Shown in pieces: positions 1-11,180 of a DNA stretch of 64,000 nt. Under the pieces are notes generated by a model that saw only the letters and a program-made list of their open reading frames with translations, did not search any database and was not told where the DNA came from. The stretch's first letter is position 1. The number at the start of each line of letters is the position of its first letter. The position numbers and the translations under genes are program-made. The stretch comes from a bacterium UBA4637. Lineage in GTDB: Bacteria > Bacteroidota > Bacteroidia > Bacteroidales > Bacteroidaceae. The DNA lies in NCBI GenBank assembly GCA_002405875.1, contig DHMR01000070.1:1-64000 (forward strand), in the 5' to 3' direction.

Positions 1-74
1 GCTAAAATAAAGAGAAAAATGACTGTTTAAAGTCTCAAATCGAGGCTAAAACGCCAAAAACATAACACAAAGAA

Positions 75-3000
75 ATGAGAGAAAAAATAGACTTATTCTT
101 GCCTTGTGAAGACTTGGAGATAGCCCAGGCAGCTCTGTCCGAGCTACACGACAACAAGACAGTTCAGCATATCAATCTCTTGGTGAGCGCCGACTTTGCT
201 GCTCATCATCAAGTGCCAGATGGCTGCACCTTTGTGGTCATCGATCGATTGGAAAGTTCCAACACCGTGAGCAGCATCGCCGAGAACGCCGACGCTGACT
301 ATGTGATGATTTGCACCAAGACCACACCTATCCGTTGGGGACTCTATGCCTTGGAACGTTTCCTTCGCACGGCGGATGATACGGGAGCGGTGATGGTTTA
401 CGCCGACCATTATTCGATGGTCAAGGGAAAACTGGTGAAACACCCAGTCATAGACTATCAGCAAGGTTCGCTCCGTGACGACTTCGACTTCGGAAGTCTT
501 TGGCTCATCAAGTCGCAGTATCTTTACGACTACATGGCGCAGCAAGACCGTGCCGAGTATCAGTTTGCCGGTCTTTACGACCTTCGCCTTTACTTGAGTC
601 GTGTGGGAGAAATCTTCCACCTCAACGAGTTCCTCTATACGGAGGATGAACTCGACACCAGAAAGAGCGGCGAGAAACAATTCGACTATGTGAACCCTCG
701 CAACCATGAGGTGCAGATAGAGATGGAGAAGGCTTGCACCCAGCATCTGGAAAAGGTAGGTGCGTTGGTGGATACTAATTTCTATCGTCAGCCCGATTTC
801 GACGAACAGGAGTTTGAGTATGAGGCTTCTGTGGTCATCCCTGTGTTCAACCGTGAGAAGACAATCGCCGATGCAGTGAAGAGTGCCCTCAGCCAAAAGA
901 CCAACTTCAAGTTTAATGTCATCGTGGTCAACAATCACTCCACCGACAGTACGGGCGAAATTCTTTCGGAGATTGCTCGTGAGATGGAGACAAGAAACGA
1001 TAAGATGGCTGGTCGCCTCATCCAGATAGTGCCGGATAGAAACGATCTCGGAATCGGTGGCTGCTGGAACGTAGCCATCAACAGCGACCATTGTGGTAAG
1101 TTTGCAGTACAGCTCGACAGCGATGACCTCTATTCTTCGCCGAAGACTCTGCAGAAAATAGTGGATGCTTTCCACAAGCAGAAGGCGGCGATGATGATAG
1201 GCTCTTATCGCATGTGCGACTTCGATCTCAACACCCTGCCTCCAGGACTCATCGACCATAAGGAATGGACCGATGAGAACGGATGCAACAACGCTCTGCG
1301 CATCAATGGATTGGGCGCACCTCGTGCCTTCTTCACTCCATTGGTTCGACAGATACAATTTCCTAACACCAGTTATGGTGAGGACTATGCCCTCGGCTTG
1401 GCTTTCTCCCGTCGCTACCGCATCGGCAGAATCTACGATGAACTTTATCTCTGCCGTCGATGGGGAGGCAACAGCGATGCTGCGTTGAGCATAGACAAGG
1501 TGAATGCCAACAACCTCTATAAAGACCGTCTTCGCACGATGGAGTTGAAGGCTCGTCAGCAGATGTTGCAGGGTAAGGCAGATATTATGGAAGACAGTAG
1601 TATCTCTCGTTTCTTCAACCGTCAGTTGGAAAAGTGGGCAGATGCTCGCCATCGTTTCCGTGACCTCAAGCATGTGGAGACCCATCAGCTCTCCGACCAA
1701 GTCAAATTGCAGTGGAATCCAGCCCGCATCGTGAGCACGGGTGCCAAGATCGACAAGAAAACCTTGGGCGAGCGCCCTTGCTTCCTGTGTGACAAGAATC
1801 GTCCGAAGGTGCAGATGGCAAAGCAGATAGATGACCGCTTCCAACTTTTGGTCAATCCATTCCCAATCCTGCCTGTCCATTTCACCATTCCGGCTCGCAA
1901 GCATCAGCCACAGGCTATACTCGACAATTATGGAGAGATGCACCGATTCCTCTCCTTGCATAGCGAGTTGATGGTGTTCTATAATGGACCGAAGTGTGGA
2001 GCCTCAGCGCCAGACCATCTTCATTTCCAGGCAGGTACGAGTGGGATTTTGCCATTGCAGACCAACTGGCAGCGTCTCTCTCGCAACCTAACCGACATCA
2101 TTTCTCTCAACGACGAGGAGAAGATTTCCGTTATCCGAGACTTTGTGGTTCCAGCCTTCGTTATCATTTCGAAGAGCGAGGATAGCGACGAGGCGCTCTT
2201 CCGTCGTCTCTATCAGTCAATGCCTGTTCGTGGCGATGAGACGGAGCCAATGATGAACATCATCGCCTGGCGCAAGGGCGATGAATACATCAGTGTAGTC
2301 ATCCCTAGAGAGAAACACCGCCCGGAAGCTTACTTCGCCGAGGGCGATGCGCAAATCATGGTTTCGCCAGGAGCCTTGGACATGAGTGGACTCATCATTA
2401 CTCCTCGTGAGGAAGACTTCCGCAAGTTGACCAATGAGACAGCCACAGCCATCTTGCAGGAATGTGGTGTCTCTGAAGAAAAAACAAATACCATCATCGC
2501 CAAGTTGAAAGCATCCAAAGAAGCAAAAGATTCTCGTTCGATTGCCACCATATATCATAACGGCAAGCAACCGAATGTGACCGTCGGCATTGTCAGCGGT
2601 CAGAAGATTCACTTCTCGCTCACCAAGCCTTACCTTGCCAAAGGCGAGACGGTGACTGGTGACCAAGTGGTGGAATTTTTCGAAGGCGGTGTGTTATGGA
2701 ATGGAAATCAATACAGCAAACTTACCTTCCATCCACAGAGTAACGACGCCTCGTTCTCGCTGAGCGACGTAACTATCGGTGTCAACTTCCATTGGGAGCG
2801 CAGGGAGACGCAAACCTTCCTTGGAACTCTCCGTTTCGTGGTTGAGGCAGATAAGATTTGCGCCATCAACGAGCTGCCCGTGGAGAAATACTTGGAGAGC
2901 GTCATCAGTAGCGAGATGAGCGCAACATCCAGTTTGGAGCTTCTCAAGGCTCATGCTGTCATATCTCGTTCTTGGCTCTTGGCACAGATGAAGAAGCGGA

Positions 3001-3929
3001 GAGAAGTGGCGGAAAGTGGTAATAACTTCTTCTCGTTTGTCAAGAAGGACGACATGCTCATCCGTTGGTACGATCGAGAGGACCACACCATCTTCGATGT
3101 ATGTGCGGACGACCATTGCCAGCGTTACCAAGGTATCACCAAGGAGACCTCCCCTCACGTGGCGGAGGCTATCCGACAGACCAAAGGACAAGTACTACTC
3201 GATGGAGACGAAATTTGCGATGCTCGCTTCTCCAAATGTTGTGGTGGTGTCACCGAGGAGTTTCAATATTGCTGGGAGAATACACCCAAAAACTATCTTT
3301 CAGCCATAAGAGACATTGCGTTAGGAGTGAAGACTTCTTCAACAAGAAGAAACGAGGACTCAGAAATCGACGGCATAGGTAGTTTGCCAGACTTGACCCA
3401 AGAACAAGCGGCAGAGAAGTGGATTCGCTCAAATCCTCCAGCCTTCTGCAACACCCAAGACAAGAGAGTTCTCTCGCAGGTTTTGAACGACTATGATCAG
3501 GAGACCGCAGATTTTTATCGGTGGAAAGTAAGCCTCACACAAGAGAAAATACAGCAGTTGTTAGAAGAAAAGCTGAAGCTCAACGTAGGTTCTGTCCTTG
3601 ACCTACAAGCCGTGGAGCGAGGCAAAAGCGGACGAATCAGCAAACTGCAAATCATAGGAACCGAAAAGACCTTCACCATCGGTAAGGAACTAGAGATTCG
3701 CCGTGCTCTCAGTGACTCTCATCTCTATAGTTCAGCCTTCGTCGTCGACAAGTACGACCTCAATGAACAAGGTGTCCCGGGACGTTTCGAGTTAATTGGT
3801 GCCGGATGGGGACATGGAGTAGGTCTCTGCCAGATTGGAGCTGCCGTGATGGGCGAAGAAGGATATGCCTACGACGATATCCTCCTACACTACTATCAGG
3901 GAGCCAACATCAAACAGTTATATAAATAA
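75..3929 (+). CDS. Three-module protein: glycosyltransferase 2, DUF4922, SpoIID/LytB
   Basis: A 1284-residue protein with no obvious signal peptide. Residues about 250-480 form a GT-A family 2 glycosyltransferase ([11 protein letters not shown], then an LDSDD acidic motif). Residues about 555-800 match DUF4922, a HIT/GalT-superfamily nucleotidyltransferase or phosphorylase-like domain, with [11 protein letters not shown] and the histidine motif DHLHFQAG near 647. Residues from about 830 to the end are a SpoIID/LytB domain ([17 protein letters not shown], then a glycine-rich [12 protein letters not shown] close to the C-terminus). SpoIID in spore formers is a peptidoglycan lytic transglycosylase. 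The AmpG-like permease gene begins 31 bp downstream, so a role in peptidoglycan sugar recycling is a reasonable inference. The true substrate of the DUF4922 part is unknown. The start is the first ATG of the frame. Confidence 0.85.
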   Translation: MREKIDLFLPCEDLEIAQAALSELHDNKTVQHINLLVSADFAAHHQVPDGCTFVVIDRLESSNTVSSIAENADADYVMICTKTTPIRWGLYALERFLRTADDTGAVMVYADHYSMVKGKLVKHPVIDYQQGSLRDDFDFGSLWLIKSQYLYDYMAQQDRAEYQFAGLYDLRLYLSRVGEIFHLNEFLYTEDELDTRKSGEKQFDYVNPRNHEVQIEMEKACTQHLEKVGALVDTNFYRQPDFDEQEFEYEASVVIPVFNREKTIADAVKSALSQKTNFKFNVIVVNNHSTDSTGEILSEIAREMETRNDKMAGRLIQIVPDRNDLGIGGCWNVAINSDHCGKFAVQLDSDDLYSSPKTLQKIVDAFHKQKAAMMIGSYRMCDFDLNTLPPGLIDHKEWTDENGCNNALRINGLGAPRAFFTPLVRQIQFPNTSYGEDYALGLAFSRRYRIGRIYDELYLCRRWGGNSDAALSIDKVNANNLYKDRLRTMELKARQQMLQGKADIMEDSSISRFFNRQLEKWADARHRFRDLKHVETHQLSDQVKLQWNPARIVSTGAKIDKKTLGERPCFLCDKNRPKVQMAKQIDDRFQLLVNPFPILPVHFTIPARKHQPQAILDNYGEMHRFLSLHSELMVFYNGPKCGASAPDHLHFQAGTSGILPLQTNWQRLSRNLTDIISLNDEEKISVIRDFVVPAFVIISKSEDSDEALFRRLYQSMPVRGDETEPMMNIIAWRKGDEYISVVIPREKHRPEAYFAEGDAQIMVSPGALDMSGLIITPREEDFRKLTNETATAILQECGVSEEKTNTIIAKLKASKEAKDSRSIATIYHNGKQPNVTVGIVSGQKIHFSLTKPYLAKGETVTGDQVVEFFEGGVLWNGNQYSKLTFHPQSNDASFSLSDVTIGVNFHWERRETQTFLGTLRFVVEADKICAINELPVEKYLESVISSEMSATSSLELLKAHAVISRSWLLAQMKKRREVAESGNNFFSFVKKDDMLIRWYDREDHTIFDVCADDHCQRYQGITKETSPHVAEAIRQTKGQVLLDGDEICDARFSKCCGGVTEEFQYCWENTPKNYLSAIRDIALGVKTSSTRRNEDSEIDGIGSLPDLTQEQAAEKWIRSNPPAFCNTQDKRVLSQVLNDYDQETADFYRWKVSLTQEKIQQLLEEKLKLNVGSVLDLQAVERGKSGRISKLQIIGTEKTFTIGKELEIRRALSDSHLYSSAFVVDKYDLNEQGVPGRFELIGAGWGHGVGLCQIGAAVMGEEGYAYDDILLHYYQGANIKQLYK

Positions 3930-3960
3930 CACATAACATAACATTACATGAAATATAAAA

Positions 3961-5331
3961 ATGAGCAATAAAAACAAGCGGAGTCCATGGGCATGGATTC
4001 CTACACTATATTTTGCGGAAGGACTGCCAAACATCATCGTAACCGGACTTTCGGTAGTGATGTACATGCAGATGGGCTTGACCGATGCCGAAGTAGGGCT
4101 CTTCACTGGTTGGCTTGCCTTGCCCTGGGTCATCAAACCCCTGTGGAGTCCTTTCATCGATCTTTTGAAAACTAAGCGTTGGTGGGTATTGACGATGCAA
4201 GCCCTCATCGGAGCTTCACTCGCCGGCATAGCCTTCTCCATTCCGACGGCATTCTGGTTTCAGGCGACGATGTGTTTTTTCTTTCTGATTGCCTTCTGCA
4301 GTGCCACACATGACATCTCTGCCGATGGTTTCTACATGATAGAACTCGATGAGCACAATCAGACCAAGTTTGTGGGACTGCGCAATACCTTTTATCGCCT
4401 TGCCATCATCTTTGTCAATGGTTTTTTGGTGATGCTGGCTGGTGTCTTGCAAGTAATGTTCCGCAACCAGATTCGTTTCACATGGGCTTTGATTTTCTAC
4501 GGTTTGGCAGGTCTTTTCATCGGACTTTGGCTCTACCACAGTCGATTCATGCCTCGACCTAAGGAAGATGTTCAGACTGACAGAACCGTGAGTGAGGTAA
4601 CACACGAGTTGAAAAACATGTTCCGTACTTTTTTCCAAAAGTTCGGCATCTCGGAGACGATTTGCGTGATGCTCTTTCTCTTGTTCTATCGCTTTCCTGA
4701 AGCCTTGCTCAATACGATGACCAAGACCTTCATACTCCGCCCGAACTCACAGGGAGGCTTGGGCATGTCGCCACAGGAATACGGACTTGCCAATGGAACA
4801 GTCGGCTTGATAGGTTTGCTGCTGGGTGGCATCATCGGTGGCATCTTGGTAAGTCGCGACGGTATGAAGAAATGGTTGTGGCCACTGGTTTGCGCCATCA
4901 CCTTGCCGGATGTCGTGTACATTTACCTCAGTTACTCGCTCAATTCGAATATCGTCATGGTATCCACCTGTCTCTTCATCGAACAGTTTGGCTATGGATT
5001 GGGATTCACAGTGCTAACACTCTACATGCTTTTCTATAGTCAGGGCAAGTTCAAGACTTCCCACTACTCTATCTGTACCGGTATCTCTTACCTTGGACTG
5101 ATGTTACCGGGAATGGTGTCGGGTTATCTCAAAGATATATTGGGCTACCGCCATTTCTTCATTGTGGTCATGGCCTGTTGCGCCATTACCTTTCTGGTCA
5201 CAGCCTTTCTGAAAATTGATCCAAACTTCGGAAAAAAAGAAAGAGAAGATCAAGAGGATGGCGAGAATGAGGAAGAGGATTTTTTGGAAGAAAGCGAGGT
5301 TACCATTTACGAAGCAGACAAAAAGGAATAA
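3961..5331 (+). CDS. MFS transporter, AmpG-like (muropeptide permease type)
   Basis: A 456-residue membrane protein with about twelve hydrophobic segments and an acidic cytoplasmic tail (EDQEDGENEEEDFLEE). The opening SPWAWIPTLYFAEGLPNIIV resembles the PAT/AmpG branch of the major facilitator superfamily, whose members import anhydro-muropeptides in Gram-negative bacteria. It starts 31 bp after the SpoIID fusion gene and is probably cotranscribed with it. Pairing a lytic-transglycosylase-like domain with an AmpG-like importer fits recycling of cell-wall fragments, but the substrate is inferred. A hairpin shared with the convergent tsaC-like gene follows the stop codon. Confidence 0.8.
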   Translation: MSNKNKRSPWAWIPTLYFAEGLPNIIVTGLSVVMYMQMGLTDAEVGLFTGWLALPWVIKPLWSPFIDLLKTKRWWVLTMQALIGASLAGIAFSIPTAFWFQATMCFFFLIAFCSATHDISADGFYMIELDEHNQTKFVGLRNTFYRLAIIFVNGFLVMLAGVLQVMFRNQIRFTWALIFYGLAGLFIGLWLYHSRFMPRPKEDVQTDRTVSEVTHELKNMFRTFFQKFGISETICVMLFLLFYRFPEALLNTMTKTFILRPNSQGGLGMSPQEYGLANGTVGLIGLLLGGIIGGILVSRDGMKKWLWPLVCAITLPDVVYIYLSYSLNSNIVMVSTCLFIEQFGYGLGFTVLTLYMLFYSQGKFKTSHYSICTGISYLGLMLPGMVSGYLKDILGYRHFFIVVMACCAITFLVTAFLKIDPNFGKKEREDQEDGENEEEDFLEESEVTIYEADKKE

Positions 5332-5347
5332 TGAAAGAAGAGAATAG

Positions 5348-5389
5348 AAAAAGGTCGTGAGGAAGAAACATTTACCCCACGACCTTTTT
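5348..5389. terminator. Bidirectional terminator between permease and tsaC-like gene
   Basis: The inverted repeat GGTCGTG / CACGACC (5353-5359 and 5378-5384) has an A-run on its left and a T-run on its right. It can therefore terminate both the plus-strand permease transcript and the convergent minus-strand transcript. Confidence 0.75.
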
Positions 5390-5397
5390 CCGTTACG

Positions 5398-5970
5398 TTA
5401 TCTGATAACTTTCACCTCACCATTCTTAGCAAGCTTGACGATGCTTGAAGGGGTATGAGGCTTGTGTTCCTGGCGACGTGACCAACAAACGTAGTCGACT
5501 TGCTCCAACAACTCAGAAGCTATGTCACAATAGTTTTGGGCCGCTGGCTGTCCACTGATGTTGACACTGGTACTGACAATCGGTTTTTGGAAACGATAGC
5601 AAAGTTCCTTGCTGAAAGGTTCGTAGGTTACTCGCATGGCAAGACTACCATCCTCAGCCACCAAGTTGTTGGCAATGCCCGTGGCATCATCCAAGATAAC
5701 AGTAGTTGGTTTCACAGGCATAGCTGCATCGATAAAATCCCAAGCCACTTGTGGCACGTTACGGAAATAACGAGCCATACGGTCGGCACTATCCACCAAG
5801 CAAATGAGCGCCTTGCTGTCATCACGCTGCTTAATCTTATAGACCTTGGCCACAGCCTCGGCATTGGTTGCGTCACAACCGATACCCCATACCGTATCGG
5901 TAGGATAGAGAATCACTCCACCCTTACGCATACACTCCACTGCATTTTTAATATCCTCTTGCTGAGTCAT
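5398..5970 (-). CDS. tsaC: L-threonylcarbamoyladenylate synthase (Sua5/YrdC/TsaC family)
   Basis: A 190-residue single-domain YrdC-like protein. It makes threonylcarbamoyl-AMP from threonine, bicarbonate and ATP, the first step of the universal tRNA t6A37 modification. Recognisable motifs are GGVILYPTDTVWGIGCDA near residue 18, the KQRDDSKALICL segment, and SLAMRV and VSTSVNISGQPA further on. The length matches the short TsaC form, without the extra Sua5 domain. It is the last gene of a minus-strand series with fmt 60 bp upstream. Family assignment is firm. Whether YciO-like paralogues elsewhere share the role cannot be seen here. Confidence 0.88.
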   Translation of the reverse strand: MTQQEDIKNAVECMRKGGVILYPTDTVWGIGCDATNAEAVAKVYKIKQRDDSKALICLVDSADRMARYFRNVPQVAWDFIDAAMPVKPTTVILDDATGIANNLVAEDGSLAMRVTYEPFSKELCYRFQKPIVSTSVNISGQPAAQNYCDIASELLEQVDYVCWSRRQEHKPHTPSSIVKLAKNGEVKVIR

Positions 5971-6030
5971 ATTTAATTTCTCCTTTTTTGTTATTTAATG
6001 CTCTTCATCGCTTTGATACGAATATAGCTA

Positions 6031-7050
6031 TTATTCTAAACTCTTATATTGTTCGATGTCACGCATTCCATTGAGGAAGTCACGTGCCTCCATTCTCTTC
6101 TTACCACTAATCTGAATCGTATCGAGTTGCAACCACTCATCGGCACAAGCGATTTGCAATTGCTTTCCTTCTACTCGAAGGGTACCTACACCCATAGCCT
6201 CATCCGAAGCTGGATTTTTTTCTTCCATGACAGCCTTTCCTGTCTTGGTAGCCTTGAATATCTTCAGCACCTGTGCCTTACCACCTTCCTTCTGGATTTC
6301 GGTCCAAGCACCTGGATAAGGGGACAAACCACGGATGAAGTCGTAAACTTTCTTGGCAGGCTGATGGAAGTCGATACGACAAGTTTCCTTGAATATCTTC
6401 GGAGCACTGTGCAGAACGGTATCGGTGGAAATCAATTTCTCCTGTGGCATGGATTCAATATGACCATCCGCCTCCAAGAGACGGTCGATGGTCTCTTTGG
6501 CGATGTCGGCACCCAGGTGCATCAAACCATCATAGACATACTCGACATCAGCATCATCCGGAATCGCAAAGGACTTCTGCATGATGATACGACCGGTATC
6601 GATATCATGGTCAAGGAAGAAGGTCGTCACACCCGTCTCCGTCTCGCCGTTAATGACCGCCCAATTGATAGGAGCAGCACCACGGTATTGCGGCAACAAG
6701 GCTGCATGTACGTTAAAAGTACCCAAACGAGGCATGTCCCACACAACCTCTGGCAACATACGAAAGGCGACCACCACCTGCAAGTCGGCGTGATAGCCAC
6801 GCAACTGCTCCACAAATTCAGGGTCTTTCATCTTGACAGGCTGCAACACCGGCAAGCCCTGAGAAAGGGCATATTGTTTCACCTGAGATGGCTGCAACGT
6901 GTCTTGGTGGCGACCCACCGGTTTATCAGGTTGGGTGACAACCGCCACCACGTTATATCCGCCTTCCACGAGGCGTTTGAGGGATTCCACCGCAAACTCC
7001 GGGGTTCCCATGAACACAATTCTTAAGTCTTCTTTTTTCATTTCCTTCAT
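6031..7050 (-). CDS. fmt: Methionyl-tRNA formyltransferase
   Basis: A 339-residue enzyme that formylates Met-tRNAfMet with 10-formyl-THF for translation initiation. The N-terminal formyltransferase domain shows RIVFMGTPEFAVESL, the SLLP-like segment here as AALLPQYRGAAPINWAVINGE, and GVTTFFLDHDIDTG. The C-terminal OB-like domain contains IDFHQPAKKVYDFIRGLSPYPGAW. The first ATG gives MKEMKKEDL; a start three codons later is equally possible. Only 12 bp separate it from the upstream ClC gene, so cotranscription is likely. Confidence 0.93.
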   Translation of the reverse strand: MKEMKKEDLRIVFMGTPEFAVESLKRLVEGGYNVVAVVTQPDKPVGRHQDTLQPSQVKQYALSQGLPVLQPVKMKDPEFVEQLRGYHADLQVVVAFRMLPEVVWDMPRLGTFNVHAALLPQYRGAAPINWAVINGETETGVTTFFLDHDIDTGRIIMQKSFAIPDDADVEYVYDGLMHLGADIAKETIDRLLEADGHIESMPQEKLISTDTVLHSAPKIFKETCRIDFHQPAKKVYDFIRGLSPYPGAWTEIQKEGGKAQVLKIFKATKTGKAVMEEKNPASDEAMGVGTLRVEGKQLQIACADEWLQLDTIQISGKKRMEARDFLNGMRDIEQYKSLE

Positions 7051-7062
7051 TCTTCACTTAAA

Positions 7063-8865
7063 TTATTCCGCCGACATATCCGACACTATCTGGCGATACA
7101 TCGAATAAATCTTCGTTCGACTGATATATCCCACCAGCACACCACTCATGTCCACGACTGGCAACTGGGCAGCATCGGTCTCATCAAATTTCTTCATCAC
7201 CTCATCCATCGGCTCATGATCACTGAGCACGGTAGCCGGCTGCAACATCAATTGCTTGACCTTAAAACGGTTATAGAGTTCGGTGCGGAAGATGATATGG
7301 CGAATGCGGGTAATATCGATGATGCCCAACAGGACACCCGCCTTGTCTACAACAGGGAGGAAGTTGTTGTTGCTTCGGCTAATCTCAGACACCAACTTTC
7401 CCATCGGCAGGTCAGGACTGACCGGGTGATAGTCCTTCTCTACCATGCTCTGCATACCCATCAGGGTCAAGGCGGCCTTGTCGATATGGTGCGTCAAGAG
7501 CTTACCTTCCCTTGCCAGTCGAAGAGCATAGATGCTATGACTCTCGAAGATGCTGATGGTCAGGAAGGAAGAGATACACACAATCATCAACGGCATAAAC
7601 AACTGGTAACCTCCCGTAAGCTCCGCTATCAGGAAGATGCCCGTCAGTGGCGCATGCATCACTCCCGTCATCACTCCCGCCATACCCATTAAGGTAAAGT
7701 TTTGTTCGGGTACATAGATACCAATCTCGTTGATATTCCATATACGAGCAAAGAAAAAGCCAGCGAAACCTCCGATAAAGAGGGATGGAGCGAAGGTTCC
7801 ACCACAACCACCACTACCATTGGTGGCAGAAGTAGCGAATACCTTGGTAAAAGTAACCAACCCCACATAGAGCACCAACAGTTGGCTATGTCCGTAGAAG
7901 AGGGAGTTGTTCATCACCATGTCCCAGTCGGCTTCCGTCTTTCCCTTCAGGAGGACGTTCACAGCCGAATATCCCTCGCCATAGAGGGACGGGAAGAGGA
8001 AGATGAGGCTACTCAAGATGATGCCGCCAAAGAGCAACTTCACGTAGGGATACTGCTTCAACTGGGCGAAGAACCCCTCGCAAGCCGACATGGTGCGCAT
8101 GAAGTACAGGCTCACGAAGCCACAGAATATGCCGAGCAAGATACAAGCCGGCAAACGGTCGAGCACCCATGGATTGGTCAGCGTAAAGTCAAAAAGAGAC
8201 TTGTCGCCCATCAAGATATAGGTGAAACAAGTAGCTGTCACACACGATATCAGAATCGGTAAGAGCGATGCCATGGAAAGGTCTACCATCAAGACTTCCA
8301 GGGTAAACACCAAACCGGCAATCGGAGCCTTGAAGATTCCTGCGATGGCGGCGCTCGCTCCACATCCCACGAGCAGGATCATCGTTTTCTTGTCCATGCG
8401 GAAAATCTGTCCCAGATTGCTTCCGATGGCAGATCCCGTCAGCACGATAGGTGCCTCGGCACCCACGGAACCACCAAAGCCAATGGTGATGCCGGAGGCT
8501 ACCACAGAGGACCAACAGTTGTGAGCCTTCAACTTCGACTGTTTGGTGGAGATGGCGTAGAGCACACGGGTAATACCATGCGAGATATTGTCCCTCACCA
8601 CGTATTTGATAAAGAGCGAAGTGAGATAGATACCCACGATAGGGAATAACAAATAGAGCAAGTTGTAGGTACTCTTGGAAAATCCCGATGTGAGCAAGAC
8701 CTGTATCTCATGCACGATGCCATGGAGGAAGTATCCTGCCACCGAAGCGAGCACACCGATCACGAAGGCAAGTATCAAGGTCATCTGGCGGTCGGAGATA
8801 TGCTCCTTCTGCCATGCGACGACCTTGGCCATCGTTCCCGGTCTTTCAGCCATTTCATCTATCAT
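7063..8865 (-). CDS. ClC-family chloride channel/antiporter with C-terminal CBS pair
   Basis: A 600-residue inner-membrane protein. About the first 440 residues are ClC membrane helices, including GGSVGAEAPIVLTGSAIG (the gating-glutamate loop, usually GREGP and here GAEAP near residue 135) and GSGGCGGTFAPSLFIGG. The remaining residues form two CBS domains (HPVSPDLPMGKLV and LMLQPATVLSDHEPMDEV), typical of nucleotide-sensing regulation. ClC proteins move chloride as channels or as H+/Cl- exchangers. The gating glutamate is kept, which favours an exchanger, though this is not proof. It lies between fmt and prfC on the same strand. Confidence 0.88.
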   Translation of the reverse strand: MIDEMAERPGTMAKVVAWQKEHISDRQMTLILAFVIGVLASVAGYFLHGIVHEIQVLLTSGFSKSTYNLLYLLFPIVGIYLTSLFIKYVVRDNISHGITRVLYAISTKQSKLKAHNCWSSVVASGITIGFGGSVGAEAPIVLTGSAIGSNLGQIFRMDKKTMILLVGCGASAAIAGIFKAPIAGLVFTLEVLMVDLSMASLLPILISCVTATCFTYILMGDKSLFDFTLTNPWVLDRLPACILLGIFCGFVSLYFMRTMSACEGFFAQLKQYPYVKLLFGGIILSSLIFLFPSLYGEGYSAVNVLLKGKTEADWDMVMNNSLFYGHSQLLVLYVGLVTFTKVFATSATNGSGGCGGTFAPSLFIGGFAGFFFARIWNINEIGIYVPEQNFTLMGMAGVMTGVMHAPLTGIFLIAELTGGYQLFMPLMIVCISSFLTISIFESHSIYALRLAREGKLLTHHIDKAALTLMGMQSMVEKDYHPVSPDLPMGKLVSEISRSNNNFLPVVDKAGVLLGIIDITRIRHIIFRTELYNRFKVKQLMLQPATVLSDHEPMDEVMKKFDETDAAQLPVVDMSGVLVGYISRTKIYSMYRQIVSDMSAE

Positions 8866-8949
8866 TTTTTACTCTCCTATCCGTTAACTTTTATTGGTAA
8901 TTATTCCTTTTATTGATAAATATCGCTATCCTATTTTTCTATTTTCCAG

Positions 8950-8977
8950 CTCCTAACTTCTAACTCCTAACTTTCAA
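8950..8977. repeat. Period-7 repeat tract after prfC
   Basis: Four units in exact 7-bp register (CTCCTAA, CTTCTAA, CTCCTAA, CTTTCAA) end at the base before the prfC stop codon. On the coding strand they read as GTTAGGAG-like units. Similar tracts occur at several other gene junctions in the window. Confidence 0.8.
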
Positions 8978-10564
8978 CTAGAATTCCGAAGTAAAGTGGA
9001 ACTTGATGTGCTCAAAATCTTGCTGAGCCATCTGAAGCACATAGCCCGAATCGGCCAGGAAGACATCCCTGCCCTCGATATCCTTCGCCATATACTGATA
9101 CTTACGCTTCTTGAAGTTCTCCAGCTCCTGCTCGTCATCAGCCTCGATCCAACAGGCTTTGTGCAAGTGGACAGGCTCCCAACGGCACTTGGCGTTATAC
9201 TCGTTCTCCAAGCGATACTGGATAACCTCGAACTGAAGTTGTCCCACCGTACCCACGATGCGACGACCATTGAACTGGTTGACAAACAACTGTGCCACAC
9301 CCTCGTTCATCAACTGTTCCAAGCCTTTCTGGAACTGCTTACTCTTCATCGGGTCATCGTTCTCTATGTACTTGAAGAGAAGTGGAGAGAACGAAGGCAA
9401 ACCACGGAAATGAATCTTCTCGCCCTCGGTCAGCGTGTCACCAATCTTGAAGATGCCATTGTCTGGCAGACCTACGATATCACCAGAGTAAGCCTCATCG
9501 ATGGTACTCTTGCGCTGCGCCATAAACTGGGTAGGCGAAGAGAATCGCACGGTTTTGTCCAAGCGTACATGATAATAAGGCTGGTTGCGCACAAACTTGC
9601 CCGAGCATATCTTGCAGAAAGCAATACAAGAACGGTGGTTCGGGTCGATGTTGGCTGTAATCTTGAAGATGAAGCCTGTAAACTTCGGTTCTTCCGGCTT
9701 CACCAAGCGCTCCTCAGCCTGAGTAGGCTTAGGAGAAGGAGCAATCTCGACGAAACAATCCAAGAGTTCCTGCACACCAAAGTTGTTCAAGGCAGAACCA
9801 AAGAAGACCGGTGCCACCTCGGCAGAACGATATGTTTCTACCTCAAACTCAGGATAGACGCCATCGACCAACTCTAGTTCCTCACGCAACTGGTTGGCCT
9901 CACGCTCCCCCACCCGCTCATCAAGTTCCTTGCTCTGAATGTCAACTGCCACTTTTTCGGTCACACGCTGCTTGTTAGGTGTGAAGAGATTGAGCTGACG
10001 CTCATAGATATTGTAAACGCCCTTGAAACGAGCGCCCTGACCGATAGGCCAAGACAAAGGGCGAACCTTGATTTTCAATTCCTGCTCCAACTCATCGAGC
10101 ACGTCGAAAGGGTCACGACCCTCACGGTCCATCTTGTTGATGAAGATGATCACAGGCGTATTGCGCATACGACAGACCTCCATCAGTTTGCGAGTCTGCG
10201 CCTCCACACCCTTGGCTGAGTCGACCACGATGATGGCAGAGTCAACAGCCGTCAAGGTGCGATAGGTATCCTCGGCGAAGTCCTGGTGTCCAGGAGTATC
10301 GAGGATGTTGACCTTATAAGGATCGCCTGTCTGTCCGTCAGGAAGGTAATCAAACTCCATCACGGAAGTAGAGACAGAGATACCACGCTGTTTTTCTATA
10401 TCCATCCAGTCGGAAGTGGCGGTCTTTCTAATCTTGTTATTCTTGACTGCACCTGCTACCTGAATCTGTCCACCGAAGAGAAGGAATTTCTCGGTCAATG
10501 TCGTCTTACCAGCATCCGGGTGCGAAATGATAGCAAATGTTCTTCTTCTTTGTATTTCGTTCAT
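8978..10564 (-). CDS. prfC: Peptide chain release factor 3
   Basis: A 528-residue translational GTPase that recycles RF1/RF2 after termination. The G-domain motifs are G1 [11 protein letters not shown] near residue 17, G3 DTPGHQDF and G4 NKMD. Length and the later domain-II and RF3 C-terminal segments ([20 protein letters not shown]) match RF3 rather than EF-G. The gene sits on the minus strand upstream of the ClC gene, with a 112-bp gap that includes a period-7 repeat tract. No consensus promoter was found in the 52 bp between it and the DUF4924 gene, so transcription may come from further upstream. Confidence 0.95.
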   Translation of the reverse strand: MNEIQRRRTFAIISHPDAGKTTLTEKFLLFGGQIQVAGAVKNNKIRKTATSDWMDIEKQRGISVSTSVMEFDYLPDGQTGDPYKVNILDTPGHQDFAEDTYRTLTAVDSAIIVVDSAKGVEAQTRKLMEVCRMRNTPVIIFINKMDREGRDPFDVLDELEQELKIKVRPLSWPIGQGARFKGVYNIYERQLNLFTPNKQRVTEKVAVDIQSKELDERVGEREANQLREELELVDGVYPEFEVETYRSAEVAPVFFGSALNNFGVQELLDCFVEIAPSPKPTQAEERLVKPEEPKFTGFIFKITANIDPNHRSCIAFCKICSGKFVRNQPYYHVRLDKTVRFSSPTQFMAQRKSTIDEAYSGDIVGLPDNGIFKIGDTLTEGEKIHFRGLPSFSPLLFKYIENDDPMKSKQFQKGLEQLMNEGVAQLFVNQFNGRRIVGTVGQLQFEVIQYRLENEYNAKCRWEPVHLHKACWIEADDEQELENFKKRKYQYMAKDIEGRDVFLADSGYVLQMAQQDFEHIKFHFTSEF

Positions 10565-10616
10565 AAATAAATATATCCTTTATATATAATATAATGTATC
10601 CTTAATTTTTCCAGAC

Positions 10617-11171
10617 CTACATATCGTCGTCGTCAAACTTCAAGCCTTCCGTGCGGTCCTTGATATAATAGTCGCTGAGCATTCCGATGAAGGTTGTTAT
10701 CTCCTTGAGAGCGCCCTCGGTCTCTGGATTGATCGGTTTTTGCTGCATCTTGAGCAACATCACCCCATAGAGCGCATCCAGGCAAGTCTCGATCTCATTG
10801 ACGTTATTGTCGCCACGGTTTCTCAACTCCACGATAAATGGCAACACCTTGTAGTACTCGGCATTGTAGATAGGAAACTTGGTGCTCTGGAGGAGCATTC
10901 CGTGAAGGTCGATGACATCTTGCAGGATGACCTTATTGATGTTGAGGTGACCCGACTCACGCTTGCCTTCCTCGTTCATCATGCGAACGAGATTGCCAAA
11001 CCAGTCGATTTCTTCTTCTTTCTGTTCCTCCGTGAAGTCGAAATTATCGATATAGTTTTTCTTGATGACAGGAAGAGAACATCCGAAAGCACGGATGAGG
11101 TCCTCTATCTGCCACATGTACAACAAGTATTCTGCGATACTATTCTGTCTTAATTTTTGTGCTATAAACAT
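10617..11171 (-). CDS. DUF4924 family protein
   Basis: A 184-residue soluble, largely helical protein beginning MFIAQKLRQNSIAEYLLYMWQIEDLIRA. It resembles the Bacteroidales family DUF4924, which has no known function. It carries neither a signal peptide nor membrane segments, and the C-terminal tail is acidic (KFDDDDM). It lies between prfC (52 bp downstream) and the LysE-family gene on the same strand. The family name comes from the sequence pattern alone. Confidence 0.7.
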   Translation of the reverse strand: MFIAQKLRQNSIAEYLLYMWQIEDLIRAFGCSLPVIKKNYIDNFDFTEEQKEEEIDWFGNLVRMMNEEGKRESGHLNINKVILQDVIDLHGMLLQSTKFPIYNAEYYKVLPFIVELRNRGDNNVNEIETCLDALYGVMLLKMQQKPINPETEGALKEITTFIGMLSDYYIKDRTEGLKFDDDDM

Positions 11172-11180
11172 TTGACGAGA

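Noticed and set aside
144..1961. 605-codon open frame on the minus strand
   Set aside because: It lies wholly inside the glycosyltransferase-DUF4922-SpoIID gene, has no recognisable domain and is antisense shadow of biased codon use.
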